Source: Salminus brasiliensis
Taxonomy: Eukaryota; Chordata; Actinopteri; Characiformes; Bryconidae
DNA length: 64,000 nt
Direction: 5' to 3'
Assembly (NCBI RefSeq): GCF_030463535.1
Contig: NC_132893.1
Span: 19,390,027-19,454,026 of the forward strand
Shown here in pieces: positions 46,265 to 58,800 of this stretch. The stretch's first letter is position 1; the number at the start of each line of letters is the position of its first letter. Both the position numbers and the translations under genes were made by a program. The notes beneath the pieces were generated by a model that had not been told where the DNA came from, made no database searches, and saw only the letters and a program-made list of their open reading frames with translations.

Positions 46265-46774
46265 TCAGACCTCTGAACTATCGCTGCAGTCAAAACCGCT
46301 CCTCAATATAACAGGCTGCATGCTGGAGGAGACCTTTGGTGCTCCTTTTGCTGGTCTCTGTTGTGACCGTGCCACCAGGACAAGGATAGCCATAAGAAGA
46401 ACAGCAAGCAGAAGCCCAACTACAGCTCCCACCACCGTCACCACTTGGTCCTCAGCACCATGACTGCCCAGTCCCTGCGGAGCCAGGCTGTCAGCAAACA
46501 GCTCTTCACCCGGGGCAGCCCGCCTGCGGCGCCGGTCCAAAGCGATGTGCATGATGTTGGTTCCTCTGTTGTTTTCAGCACTGATCTCCTCTGCAATGGC
46601 AGGGACATCTCTCGTCCAACGCTTTGCACGACTGTCGGTCTGAGCTAAGGGCAGTGTGGCGCCCGCCACAAGGGAGTGGTACTCCAGGCTTCTCTTGCCA
46701 ATTCCGCGTTTGGCATTGTCTCTTGAGCGCACAGTGTAGATGGTGTGGATGTACCACTCTCTGCCTGCTGCCAC
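46265..46774 (-). CDS. frem2: frem2 last exon (membrane-proximal part, transmembrane helix, tail)
   Basis: The acceptor is TTGTCAG. It encodes [14 protein letters not shown], the basic sites GIGKRS, DSRAKRW and DRRRRRAA, the membrane helix ([17 protein letters not shown] onward) and a short cytoplasmic tail ending SSEV; the stop TGA is at 46267-46265. Confidence 0.95.
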   Translation of the reverse strand: MAAGREWYIHTIYTVRSRDNAKRGIGKRSLEYHSLVAGATLPLAQTDSRAKRWTRDVPAIAEEISAENNRGTNIMHIALDRRRRRAAPGEELFADSLAPQGLGSHGAEDQVVTVVGAVVGLLLAVLLMAILVLVARSQQRPAKGAPKVSSSMQPVILRSGFDCSDSSEV

Positions 46775-49700
46775 CTGACAAAGAGGGGAAAAAGCTAATT
46801 TAATTGTGACACAAATTACGGTTGGTGTTTTTAAACCACTTTCTTAATTCTTAATTTTTACCAGGTATTGGTGGAGAACACAGTACACTGTAATGTTTTT
46901 TTTTTTATGAACAATACATCTAAAACTCAGAAGACAAATATAGGTTTATTGGTGGTGGTTCTGGATAGTAAATGAAATGGTTGTATTTTGCACTGTTGAT
47001 AAATTTCTCCACAATTACCACGTCATACTAAACCACTCTAAATGAACCTGTTTGCTTTCTCTCTTGAATTAAGCAGAACATTTGGAAAACTGCCCAATTC
47101 TTTAACACTAGTTTTTTTTAGATTCTTATTAGACAGTCTCTGTTACAATAGTGATAAATGCAAAACTTTGTTAAACTTTGAGAGGGCAGGAAAGGTACCT
47201 GGAACAAGGGAGCGGAGTCCAGTCTGAAGCCATCTGAGCCAGGCTGCTTCACTAGAGAAATGGCAGATGGGTCATCTACTGCCAGCAGAGCATTGAAGCC
47301 CACATCACCAAAGCTTTGAGCCTGGGTCTCTGGCTGTGCTTTATCCTGACAAAAGAGGAGATGCCAGAAGAGATCAATGAAAAGCAAACCCTGATTTCCT
47401 TTATTTGAGGAACAGGCAACAGACTCTAGATTTCTGACACTTCATTAGATTGCAGATTAGATCATTTGTGGTATTTGTAGGTCCTAACGTAGCATTATAT
47501 TCCATAGAGTTATACCATATTCTGTGATCGCCATGTATAAATGTCCATTAATGAAGAAATCTAGCAAACATTCCTTACATTTACTGAGGTCTATATAAAT
47601 AAGTAGAACTTTAATCAGTCAACTGTAGGAAGTGAGATACTTACGATAAGTTTGAATCTGTAGAGTAGAGAGGGAGAATCGGCCAAGCAGCCAAACTCAA
47701 ACTTAGTAGGGTTATATTTGGGGACATATCCATCTGCTCCAGTGCACAAATAAACCTTCTCAATATTACAAAAGAAGGAGTCGCCCAGGTTCTGCACTGG
47801 GTCCACCATCACTCGCCCATAGATTATATCTCCTAGAGGAAGAGAACGTGATCTATAAGTCTTAATACCTACAGTACCATTCTGGCCGAGAAATTATACA
47901 TTTGACTACACTGATTTTTTATGTGTTATTATTTAATAACCTGACTTTGTTCTCTGCTGTTTTCTGATTAAAAAGAGAACATGATTAATATGATCAATGA
48001 TGTGCAAAGATATGTCTGTCACCTGACTAACAAGCTGCTTAATCAGAAAGCAATTTAAAACCTGAATTATGCACAATACTGCTGTTTTCCTGAGTAATGA
48101 TGAACCACATAAAAAAAAAAGAATTAACGAAACTATTATGTGTAGGTTCTTAATTTATTTTAGTTGTTGTACAGAGTTCCATTAATGAGTGGTTTCCTCT
48201 GGACGTACCCTCTGAAAAAGCTGCATCACTTTCCTGGCCAAAGCCCATGGATCCATCAGACAGCCACACAGATCTCTTGGACAGCAGGAACATCTGTGTG
48301 TTCAAGCTAAACTCCACTGCAACAGGGTCACTCACCTACAGAGAGTTAACAGTATGAAAAGTCTTATAGCTTGTGTGGTTTTTTTTTAATGTCTTTGTTT
48401 TCTCATCAATAAAAGAATATCTAAGAATATCTTATGAATAAATAAACACTGCTAAATTTACTGCTCCAACAAAAACACATTTATGACTAAAAACACAATC
48501 TGCAAAGCTCATAAAAAAAATACGGATTATTACTGTTTCATTATACCTGCTGGAATCGAATGTCCAGATCAAAAGTGATGGGCTCTCTGGGGTTACACAC
48601 AGCAGGAACGGAGTACTCGATGTTCAGGGCCGTGGTACAGGGGGTCAACTTCACAGTATATGTGCCAGAGTAATCGCGCACCTGTAATATGGCACAGAGA
48701 TAGTTGGAAGTTAATGGATTTATCGTATCTGATTTAAACCAGATACAAATCTGATCACTCAAACCACTTTTACAGCAGTGTAAACACATTCATTTCTCGA
48801 AGATATTTGCGACGGATTTCAGTCTGACTAACCAGGCGATGCATTTGACTAGGGAGTGTAAAAGCAAGTGGCTAAAATCTTCCTGCTCATTCTGGGAAGT
48901 ATAAAAAAGAAAGGCTGTCTATAAATTGCCAACGCTGATTCATACTCACAGCAAAGTCTGAGGTGAACATCCACTGCTGCACAGGGTGGTTGTATGTGGG
49001 CTCTGTTCTGACTAAGGAGAGGTTGAAGGTCAGCCCAGGGTGGTCTGCACTCATGACCATTGAGATCAAAGAAGAGGCTGCATCAAAGAAGCAAAGATAA
49101 AGTCACGGCTTCGGACCAAGAGAAAAGCTTTGAAGTGGCACATGCAGACGCTTCTAAGCTGCTACTTCAACAGACTAATGAAGACTTGCTCTCAGGGTAT
49201 CACAGATTTGCTCTTGGAAAAAGGAGGAAACTTAAAGCCCAAGTCAGGAACTGAAAGAACATTTCTGGTATTGGGAAGGTCTTTGAACAACCGTGCCCCA
49301 AGACTGCTCCCACCATTGCGTGACTATGCCTTTTATATTTCTAATCATCTCCTCCTGAGATATACAGTTTGTGGTGCTGTGCTGTCAATACTCTTGATTG
49401 AAACTCTCAGGGAAGCAAGACTGAGCATGAATCTTGCTTGACTGAGCTAGTTGTTAATTATATATTAATCATTGTATTAAAAAAAGGATATCAATGCCAA
49501 GCAAATGTTTATTTGAGTGCCTCCATTATCCATACATATGTGTACTATTTTTATAAAAAGCTTATAATAAATAGACCACCAAAATGCTTAAGCCTAACCC
49601 TTACTTCCCTTATGAATTAACAAAGATTTTAGCTTCTTCTGTGAAGTTCCATTTGGTAGATATGAGATGAGATTCTTAAAATAACCTGAACCTATTTCTC

Positions 49701-52700
49701 ATTATAATTCATTACTGACAGAGGAGCACACAGTCCGTACAAATAACTGACAAAGCAGATTCGGAGGAGACTGAAATCACTGATAAACTCCCATGGTAAT
49801 GACTTTACCCCAATTAATGCTATATAGCCTTAAATATATCCTTAAAGGAGACACGTCTATGGCTTCTGTGTCTCTGTGAGGCCTGTGATGTGTGTAAATG
49901 TATGTGTGTGTCTCTGAACACCAAGATTCCTGAAAAATGACCCTTCGTTGAGAAAGTCATTGTGACATTGATGAGAGTTAAGCTATCTCGATCCATTTTC
50001 TACAGTCACCAGATGAGCTTATCTAAGACTGAGGCCTTGGAGTGCCTGTAGCAAACACCACTGCCAGAGGCATCAGAGACCTACGTGGACATCAAATTTG
50101 AGGAGTACATTTAATCAATGGCATTGTGGTCTTTATCGCATCTTATCTTCTGACTAACCTTTTATATTTATTAGACTAGCAATTCTGGAATCCATCATAG
50201 CTTTCCTGCTGTAACTATGAATCAGAAAGTATGAGCACATTTTTAAAAGTTAAGTAGCTCTGTCTAAGTCTGTTATTGAATATATATATATATATATATT
50301 GACAACTTATTTACAATTTTTATTATATATTTATTTTAAAGTTTTATCATATATATTTTGTGGTTAAAATGCTTAGATAAGCTATTTAGAATTATCCTTG
50401 TACCCCCCTCCAATTTTGATCTCTCGTTCCCATCTGCATACAAGTATTCTCTGTAGAAAAATCGGGTAAAACATCTGTAGAAGGGTGTGAATCTTACCTG
50501 GATGAGAGGCCACAAAAAGCCCTCTGAAGCGAGCCTCCGTGCGGAAGTTGACCACCAGACGGCCCTGCTCATTAATCCTCATACTGGTTGGGTACAGAGC
50601 TCCTAATAACACACCATGCTCAGGTCAGTACTGCACAATGATACTGGAGTCATATCAGTGTTGGTGCAAAAAATGCTTTAAAACAGTAATTTACAGTGTA
50701 ATTAATTGGTATTAGCAGTATTAGCATCAGCAGATAATGTATGTACGGGAGCAAATTAGTTAAAGCATTTGACCCAGACTTGCCTTGTATTTCCGCTTGT
50801 GGAGGGCTGCCAATGCCATCCTTCCACAGGATGGCGGTGTCGTACACGAAGGTGAGCCGCAGTTCTGACTGTAGGTCAAAGTGCTGCCAGCCACCGGCGC
50901 CCACAGGAGAATGAAACACGTAGGAGACGTGGAGGGGAATCCGCAGGGTCACGTAGGACTGGACCAAATTCAGCACCTAACAATGCAATCACAACAAAAC
51001 CACATTGAAGCTGAACAGGAGGTACGTACAGTACATTATTGACTTATTTTGCCCATAGAAACTGCTTGGGAGTTGAACTTGCTGTCTTCAAAACACTGTT
51101 GTTTTCCTCTCATTTCGTGAAACACAAGTTAATAGTGGAGTCTGCCGTTCTGAGGTCGATTTACTTGAGTAGTTCTACTTGTTACACTCGGCCTGTGTCC
51201 ACATAAGACTCCCACACCTCACAATAATAGACCTCTGCTCATCACTCACCTGTGTGTCACTCATCTGAGTGATTGTCACTGCAGATATGTAGCCATACTC
51301 AATGTGTTGCCTACTGGCTCTCGTGGCACAATATTAACGAATCGTAACAGTTTTATCCACACGCTCTGTTCATGTGACATCCAGATTGAGATTGAGATTA
51401 TTAGTGTAAAAAGTAACAGCATCAGTAAAACTGTACTCCACACTGCTATGGTTAAACTTTGGAGATTAATCTGCAGGTTCGAGGGTTTTCCCGAACTTTG
51501 GGAGGCTCGCGGATCACGGATTATCTGTGACCTGTTACACCACTGTACTGTATGTATGAGTTTGGTCCTAGAATGTGACCTAGAGTGTGACCTTTCATAT
51601 GCTTTGAGGGCTGGATGATATGGTAAAAATGTTATATCATTAAAGACATTTTCATGATACATTTATTGTGATATTTTGTCACGCATATAAAATTTAACAG
51701 TAGATGCAGATTTAAAGACTGCTATCCAAATACTCTCCGAGCTGTGCACTGCAGTCTCCCATTACTTTTAAGAACACATCTGCTTTGCAGAATTGATGGG
51801 TCAATTGGTGCAAATTTTACAAATCAACAGAGAATAAATCAGGGGAAAGTGTATGAATCAAACAGACCATTGACATCATGTAAATAAAATTATATATAAA
51901 TATTTAGATATTTATTTATCATGATGATATTTTCTGTTTTATTTTGAGGTCACAAATAAATTTGCCAGCATTTGATACACAACCTATTCCTCATAATCAG
52001 TTATATTTGGATGCATATCATTATTAGTAGTAGCAGTATTATTTTAAACTGGGTTGAAAAATGTATTGCGTTTGAACAACAAATTGAGAACTTTTTTTTA
52101 TTATTTACCAGCAACATCTGTAGCATCTGTAATGCGTGCACACTTTGTTTACCACTATTGTTAATAAACTGTTGGTACTGGAAACTGGAACTCTACATTT
52201 TCATTTGTTGCAGAGATGCATTGTACATACATCATGTGAGGATCCTGGCCACATCATCAGTGCTAGCATCTGGGGGTCAGACATCCTTGCCCACGCCACC
52301 CAACCAAGGTTGGTCAATTCCTGGTCTGTGCCTAAGTAGTCAGCAACAGATTTCCTCTCTATATTCAGAGCCATCTTGAGGCTTTGTTGCTTCAGCTGAC
52401 TGGCTGAGAGAGCCTTAAAATGGCTCTGGATGATTACTCTAGCTTTAACTCTTTCAAACAAAACACACAGCCTAAAATTGTGCCCCACTCTGCCATCTCA
52501 GCAGTCCTACAGACATTTGTCTAATGCAAAGGCTAAAGTCCACTAGAGTGCGCTACTGGACAGCGTTTTTCTACCAAGAGCACCACATTAGTTCTGGAAT
52601 CCCGCCACTGCAAAAAGGCATGAATTAAATAGCCTCTGCTTTGTCAGAGAAAAAGGATTATCTGTCTCAAAGTATAATCTGGCTTGATTGAAAGAAACAT

Positions 52701-52847
52701 TTCCTCATTTACATACTCAATTATAATCAAAGTACCATGCAGTGAAAATCAGCCCGCTGCTAATGAGGATGGCCCAAACACCTGCTGGCCTGGAATTACT
52801 CAAGAGGGGAAAGAAAATCCCCATGAAATAAGCCAGCAGCTCACATC

Positions 52848-52885
<38 letters not shown>

Positions 52886-55800
52886 AAGAGACAGAGAGAG
52901 AGAGAGCACAGCCGACTGCAGTTTGCATTCAAGCGACACGGTGCAGTACCCTTAGCGGAGGGAGCAGGTCAGATGGAAACGGAATACTGACGGGCAGCAC
53001 AGCATGCAGCAATAAGCCCCCCTCTGTTCCCCCTGGGACTGATCTGCTTTAGCTAATGAACTGAAGACATACTGTGGAGGAGAGGTTTGTCACAGAGTTA
53101 ACTCCGGTGTGCTGAGGCTCGACTAATACGCAGAGGGCAACGAGAGAGCTTTTAGTAAAAGAGGGAGCGAACACAAAAGGGGCGGCGTGACTCTACAGGT
53201 GAGTCTTTTCATCAGCACAGCAGTTGCTCGGTTACACGAGTGTCTGTTACTGCACCTCAATTGGGAATTATAATACCTGAATGATGTGACATTGTGCTTT
53301 TTTTTAAGGAGTCAAAGGAAAAGAACCAGAAAAGAGATTATAAGCAGCAGTTATTACTGGAGGTAATCAGCATAGTGTAATGTGATATTAAGCCTTTCTT
53401 GCTGTCAGCATATTGAATCAAGAGGAGAAATTATTTGGAAGGTGTAAATTGCTGCTGTCCAATGAGTGCTGGCTTTAGTTTTTGCCATCGTTCGAACCCT
53501 AAAGCTGCTCAGTGTACTGTGTAAATAATTCTGATTCTGGATGAATAGACCAATAAAAAAGCTTGGAATAAGCTCTTATTGTAAAAGTTACATAGATATT
53601 TGCCTTCTCCTGTAAAGTCACCATTTTGCCATTTTGGAGATACATGTTTTTCACTGGACAGCGACGATATCCTAAACCTTACATCTACAACACATCTGTG
53701 CTTGTAAGTATAAGTGAACAAAATACATAATGACTGATATTATTATGATAATTTCTTTTTACAAGCACAGCGGTTAGAGCTCCGGGTCCTTGATCACAGG
53801 GTTGTGGGTTCGATACCTGGGCTTGGCAAGCTGCCACTGTTGGGCCCTTGAGCAAGGCCCTGGGCACTGGAGTTGGCTGCCCACTGCTCTGGGTGTGCGT
53901 GTGCTCACTACCGCAGATGGGTCAAATGTGGAGGACTAATAGTGCAGTGACAATACATGCACCTCTACCTGTTTTACCTTTAGTGAAAATACACACTGAG
54001 GATTCAATACTTAAACACACACAAGATATTTACACAGGAGATATTTACTGTAGGGAAGGACTGTAAAAAAGGGCGGGGAATTGTGGGCTGGAATTCAGGG
54101 GGGCTTCTGCTTTGTGGTAGGCCTTTCCCCCTCAGGAAGGTTAAAAGGGAGGTGACGAGGTGGTGGAGGGTTGTGCAGACTTGTTGTAGGCATGTGAACA
54201 AGGATGGGATTTGAATGACGTTAGTTTGGGAGGAGGGGTTTCAGGCACGTTCCTCCTCCCAACATTTAGTTCAATTTCAGAACTCCATTTACGTTTAACA
54301 GGCGATGGCTTAGGCAGGTTTTTAAAAAATAAATGAAACATAAATACAAACTCCACTCTACAACAACTAGAAAAGTACCAAAAATGACTAAAATAGACAG
54401 CTATCATAGAGTCATACTGATCTAAACAGTCGTCACACAGAAACCTGCAGCTCACAGTTCCCTGGCTAATCTACCAAAAGTTAGGAATGTAAGCTTGCAC
54501 ATCCAGCATCAGCGCTTTCGTCTCAGTCGTGTAATAAGTTTTGGCTTTCACTGGAGCACGAGGATAAATTGTGTACTACTGTGAACTACACAGTTATGTC
54601 TGTAAACTACACTCCTATAAATAAAGGTGCTTCATGTGGTTCTTTAAACAATGCTACAGATGTGTGAACCATGTCTGTAATAGAGATGCGTGAGTCTGTA
54701 GAACCTACATTTGATGTTCTTTACCAATTTAAAGTGTCTCAGTTTTTTTGTTTTACCTAATTTACCTCCACAATTACTCAACCCACTCATTAGTACTCTG
54801 CCCCTGTCACATGTAATGCTCCCAACACTGAGAGGGTGAGGAGTGACACATGCCTTCTCTGACACATACGCAACCAGCCACCAGCTCTTAGTTACCGCTC
54901 GACCAACGCGCTTGGATGATAGTGTCAATTGTGCCCTCTCAGGCTCAGGCTGTTGATGGCAGGCAGCATGACCAGGGATTTGAACCAGCGCTCCTCCCAT
55001 CATAGTGGCATTGCCTCAGTTCACTGGACCACTTGAAGCCTGTACAAGTGTGGTGTGACACTATGGCACTTTACAGCATTCTGTCAGCGTAGCCTTCAGT
55101 GCTTTGTAACTATATGAATGAAAGACAGCAGATAATAGACTGATAAAAGGCTTTCGAGCCATGCTCAGGATCCAGTGGGAAGTTATCAGAATCAATATTG
55201 ATGCGTCTACAGAAGAGAAGTGGGACTTGCACAAGAAAAGGCGCAATACCATCTGAAAAATTGAGACAATGTAATTATCTGCACTGATTCTGTCAAATAA
55301 GAATAGAAAGGGATAACAAGCAATAACAGAGCACAGCAATCATCACTTGCTCAGTTCTGCATCAGACAGATTCACATAGCATGGACAGATTACATCCTGA
55401 CATGCTTCTGATCTTCACACTTTGAACTGGCAAAACAATCACACATCAAAGCCACTTTCAAGGCAAAACCTTCTATGAAAGTTACATTACAGCTAGAAGG
55501 AGTGGAGTCTGTTTCAATAGCATTTACTATCAATCACTGTTTGCTCGTAACTGTGTGATAACAGCAGTTTTAGTGTTCTGCATGTCACACTGTACGAGAA
55601 AATACAATTAAATCTAGCGTGAATTCTACATACACTGTGTTTAAAAGTTTGTAGACACCCTTTCCAATAAATACATTTAGCTACTTTAACCCCTTAAACA
55701 GCCTATGGACTGTCTGCAGCATAAGACTCTCTGAAGCACATAAACATGAACCTATTGGCATGCTGTAGCAAATTCTACAGTATAGAAAGTAGAATTCAAC

Positions 55801-58800
55801 AGCTCAGCAGCCTTTTGTAAACAACAGCAACGGTGTCCTCTATGCACACATATCTTCCAGGTTCTCGTATACCAGCAGATCAAATTCTGGGATAACAGAT
55901 ATAAGGTAACAGAGCAGTCTTGTCATAAATCGATGAGGAAAAGTGAAAAGTAGTGTCAGTGTGGTTAGATTAATGGTATTCAAGCTTTAGCCACAACATT
56001 GAGACCAACTCCAATGAGTGCAGAAACAAGGAGGTGGTTTTAATGTTGATGGCTTATCATTGTAATGTGTATATAAATATATGGCTCTATTGTCATCAAG
56101 CTGCAGGGCAACTGATTATAGCGGTGTACGTCATGGTGATGCACTAATGGTGCTGATGCTGGGGAGTCAAACAAGCTGTGTGTTTTCAAACTAGCTAGAC
56201 GTTTCTCACAAATTGGAAGCTGGACTGCCGGTATAGTGTCTGAAGGAAACACCTCACAGACCTAGCGTGCATAGAGCCTATTCTGCACTAAACCTGGCTC
56301 CAAAATCTTGTAGAAAACCTTCCCTGGACAGTAGAAACAGGTGCTTTAACAAAAGCAGGATAAACTCTTTTTTTAATGCTTATGATTACAGATAAAATAA
56401 AAAATAAACAGGTGTCCATATACGTTTGTCTATATAGTGTAGTATGTGAGACTAGGAGATATTGTTGTGTCATGTTCAAGTGTGCTGTCCAGACTACCTG
56501 ACAATTCTCTGAAGATATCCCACATTGGGTAATCTGTCAACCGGTGTGAGTTGTGCATCATCCTATGCCGTTTTCTTATTCTACTGGTGGATAGTGGATG
56601 GTGTTAGGCCAGAAACATACTCATGGCATGTACACAAATGCAAATGGCAATGGCGTACAAACTCAACGTGGGTTCTTACGTTACTGTGGCGGTTAAACAC
56701 TCTGTACTCATTCAGTTCATCTTCTACTCGCTTTGGCATGCCACTGTATACCTGCTTCAACTGCACATATGTAGATTGCTCTATCCACATAGACCCAGCA
56801 TTGCTTGAACACGTCCCAAAGCGTCAGGATTTCATGTGCTAATACCATCAATAACTGTAACTGTAACTCTGCTATTTAAGAACTGGGTTCTCACCTGGCC
56901 GTCTGTGCCGATGGTGCCCCCGCAGTCAGTCAGCAGCTCAGACATGTCATAATATGTGACAAACTCCCACAGACAGGCCTCCAGGTTGAGGTTCCTGTAG
57001 AAGCGCAGTGTGCTCTGACCCCGCAGGGGGGCGCTGTATTGGTATGGGGAGCTCTCTCCCACGCTCTCCATGTTGCGGGTGGCCTTGGTCAGAAAGCCGT
57101 GGCGGGTGGACACCTCGTTGAAGTCCAGCAAGTTGGAGCAGCGGTGGTTGCCCACGCGGCTCCCGTCAGGGCTCAGAGTCAGCTCGAAGTTGGACAGAGG
57201 GCGAGTGGAAACCACAGGCAGCATCCCTGATGCAGAGGGATGCAAAAAGAGTCAGTTTTATAACCTACACAGTCTATATAAACTCTATGAGAGTGAACAA
57301 TGGGCTTCATATTAATCTCAGTCCTGTTCTGATACACTTGACTTAACCTACAAAGGTCTTGGTAATTGCCTGTCTAAGCAGGTGTGGAAAAACGGGGACA
57401 ACTAAGGGTGCATAAGACTCCTCTAATTATTTGCTACATGTACCTAATCTACTCTTAAGCTAATTTGGAAAGTACACCTAATGTACAGACGCACTGTGTA
57501 GGTGTTTAATTACTATATTTTAATATTGGAATGCTTTGAATATTAAACCAGTCAACTGTATGATCATATTTGCTAGCGTGTGGATTGCCTTTGCTTAATT
57601 GGTAACAAACACATCCACCAACCCACTCAACCCTGATGAAAGATGTTATACAACCAGGATGAGGTTCTTAATGAGAGTGAAGGTCAGCAAATTCTACAGT
57701 ATAGAAAGTAGAATTCAACAGCTCAGCAGCCTTTTGTAAACAACAGCAACGTGTGTCCTCTATGCACACATATCTTCCAGGTTCTCGTATACCAGCAGAT
57801 CAAATTCTGGGATAACAGATATAAGGTAACAGAGCAGTCTTGTCATAAATCAATGAGGAAAAGTGAAAAGTAGTGTCAGTGTGGTTAGATTAATGGTATT
57901 CAAGCTTTAGCCACAACATTGAGACCAACTCCAATGAGTGCTGAAACAAGGAGGTGGTTTTAATGTTGATGGCTTATCATTGTAATGTGTATATAAATAT
58001 ATGGCTCTATTGTCATCAAGCTGCAGGGCAACTGATTATAGCAGTGTATGTCATGGTGATGCACTAATGGTGCTGATGCTGGGGAGTCAAACAAGCTGTG
58101 TGTTTTCAAACTAGCTAGACGTTTTCTCACAAATTGGAAGCTGGACTGCCGGTATAGTGTCTGAAGGAAACACCTCACAGACCTAGCGTGCATAGAGCCT
58201 ATTCTGCACTAAACCTGGTCTCAAAAATAAGTCCAGTACATAATTAGCCTTGTATACCTTGACGACTGCTTGTTAACTTGCCCCCTTGTTTGTTCATTTA
58301 TTGAAAATGTATTTGTAAGTTTTTATTTCATAATTACATATCACGCCTGTCATGCAAAAGCCTTGTATTCATGGGTGTTTTTCTTTCTGATATTTGGAAG
58401 TTGTCCTTCACATTCTGTGATGATGAATGGAACAGTGGAAATGCTTCAAAATGACGTGGAATTAAAAACATTTTACATTGGCTTTTACATAAAGTAGCCA
58501 TTTTGGAGATACAGGGTTCTTGCGTGACAGTGACATTCTGTATTTTTTGATCTCCCAGTAAACATCAAACAAATACTGAATGACCATTTGTTTCCGCACA
58601 ATTTATCAACACTCTTTACCAAATCCATCAATGGAAAAGGACTTCTGTAGTAGCACATAACGGGTGAGAAGGGTGGCGGACCCTTCTCAGCACCGCAGTG
58701 GCATGGTAGTTTGTGTTGCACTTGTATGAGTGTATCAAATAATCTGGTATTAAATAAGCTTGCTTTAACCTTACTAATTTATGATTATCAATGATTAGAG

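Larger units (their letters stand above)
50977..56894 (-). other. frem2 intron of 5.9 kb, repeat-rich
   Basis: It holds a GA microsatellite (52853-52906), a MITE (53457), SINEs (53753 and 54770), a composite Tc1-like element (55631-56441), and a unique plus-strand block ending in a splice donor (52953-53198). Confidence 0.75.

Noticed and set aside
53762..53815. A real tRNA gene
   Set aside because: A- and B-box-like motifs are present but it does not fold as a full cloverleaf in context and continues into a SINE body shared with 11575 and 58880.
56040..56252. 70-codon open frame repeated at 57960-58193
   Set aside because: Present in both copies because the 531-bp block is duplicated; copy 2 has an indel changing its N terminus, and no known protein matches.
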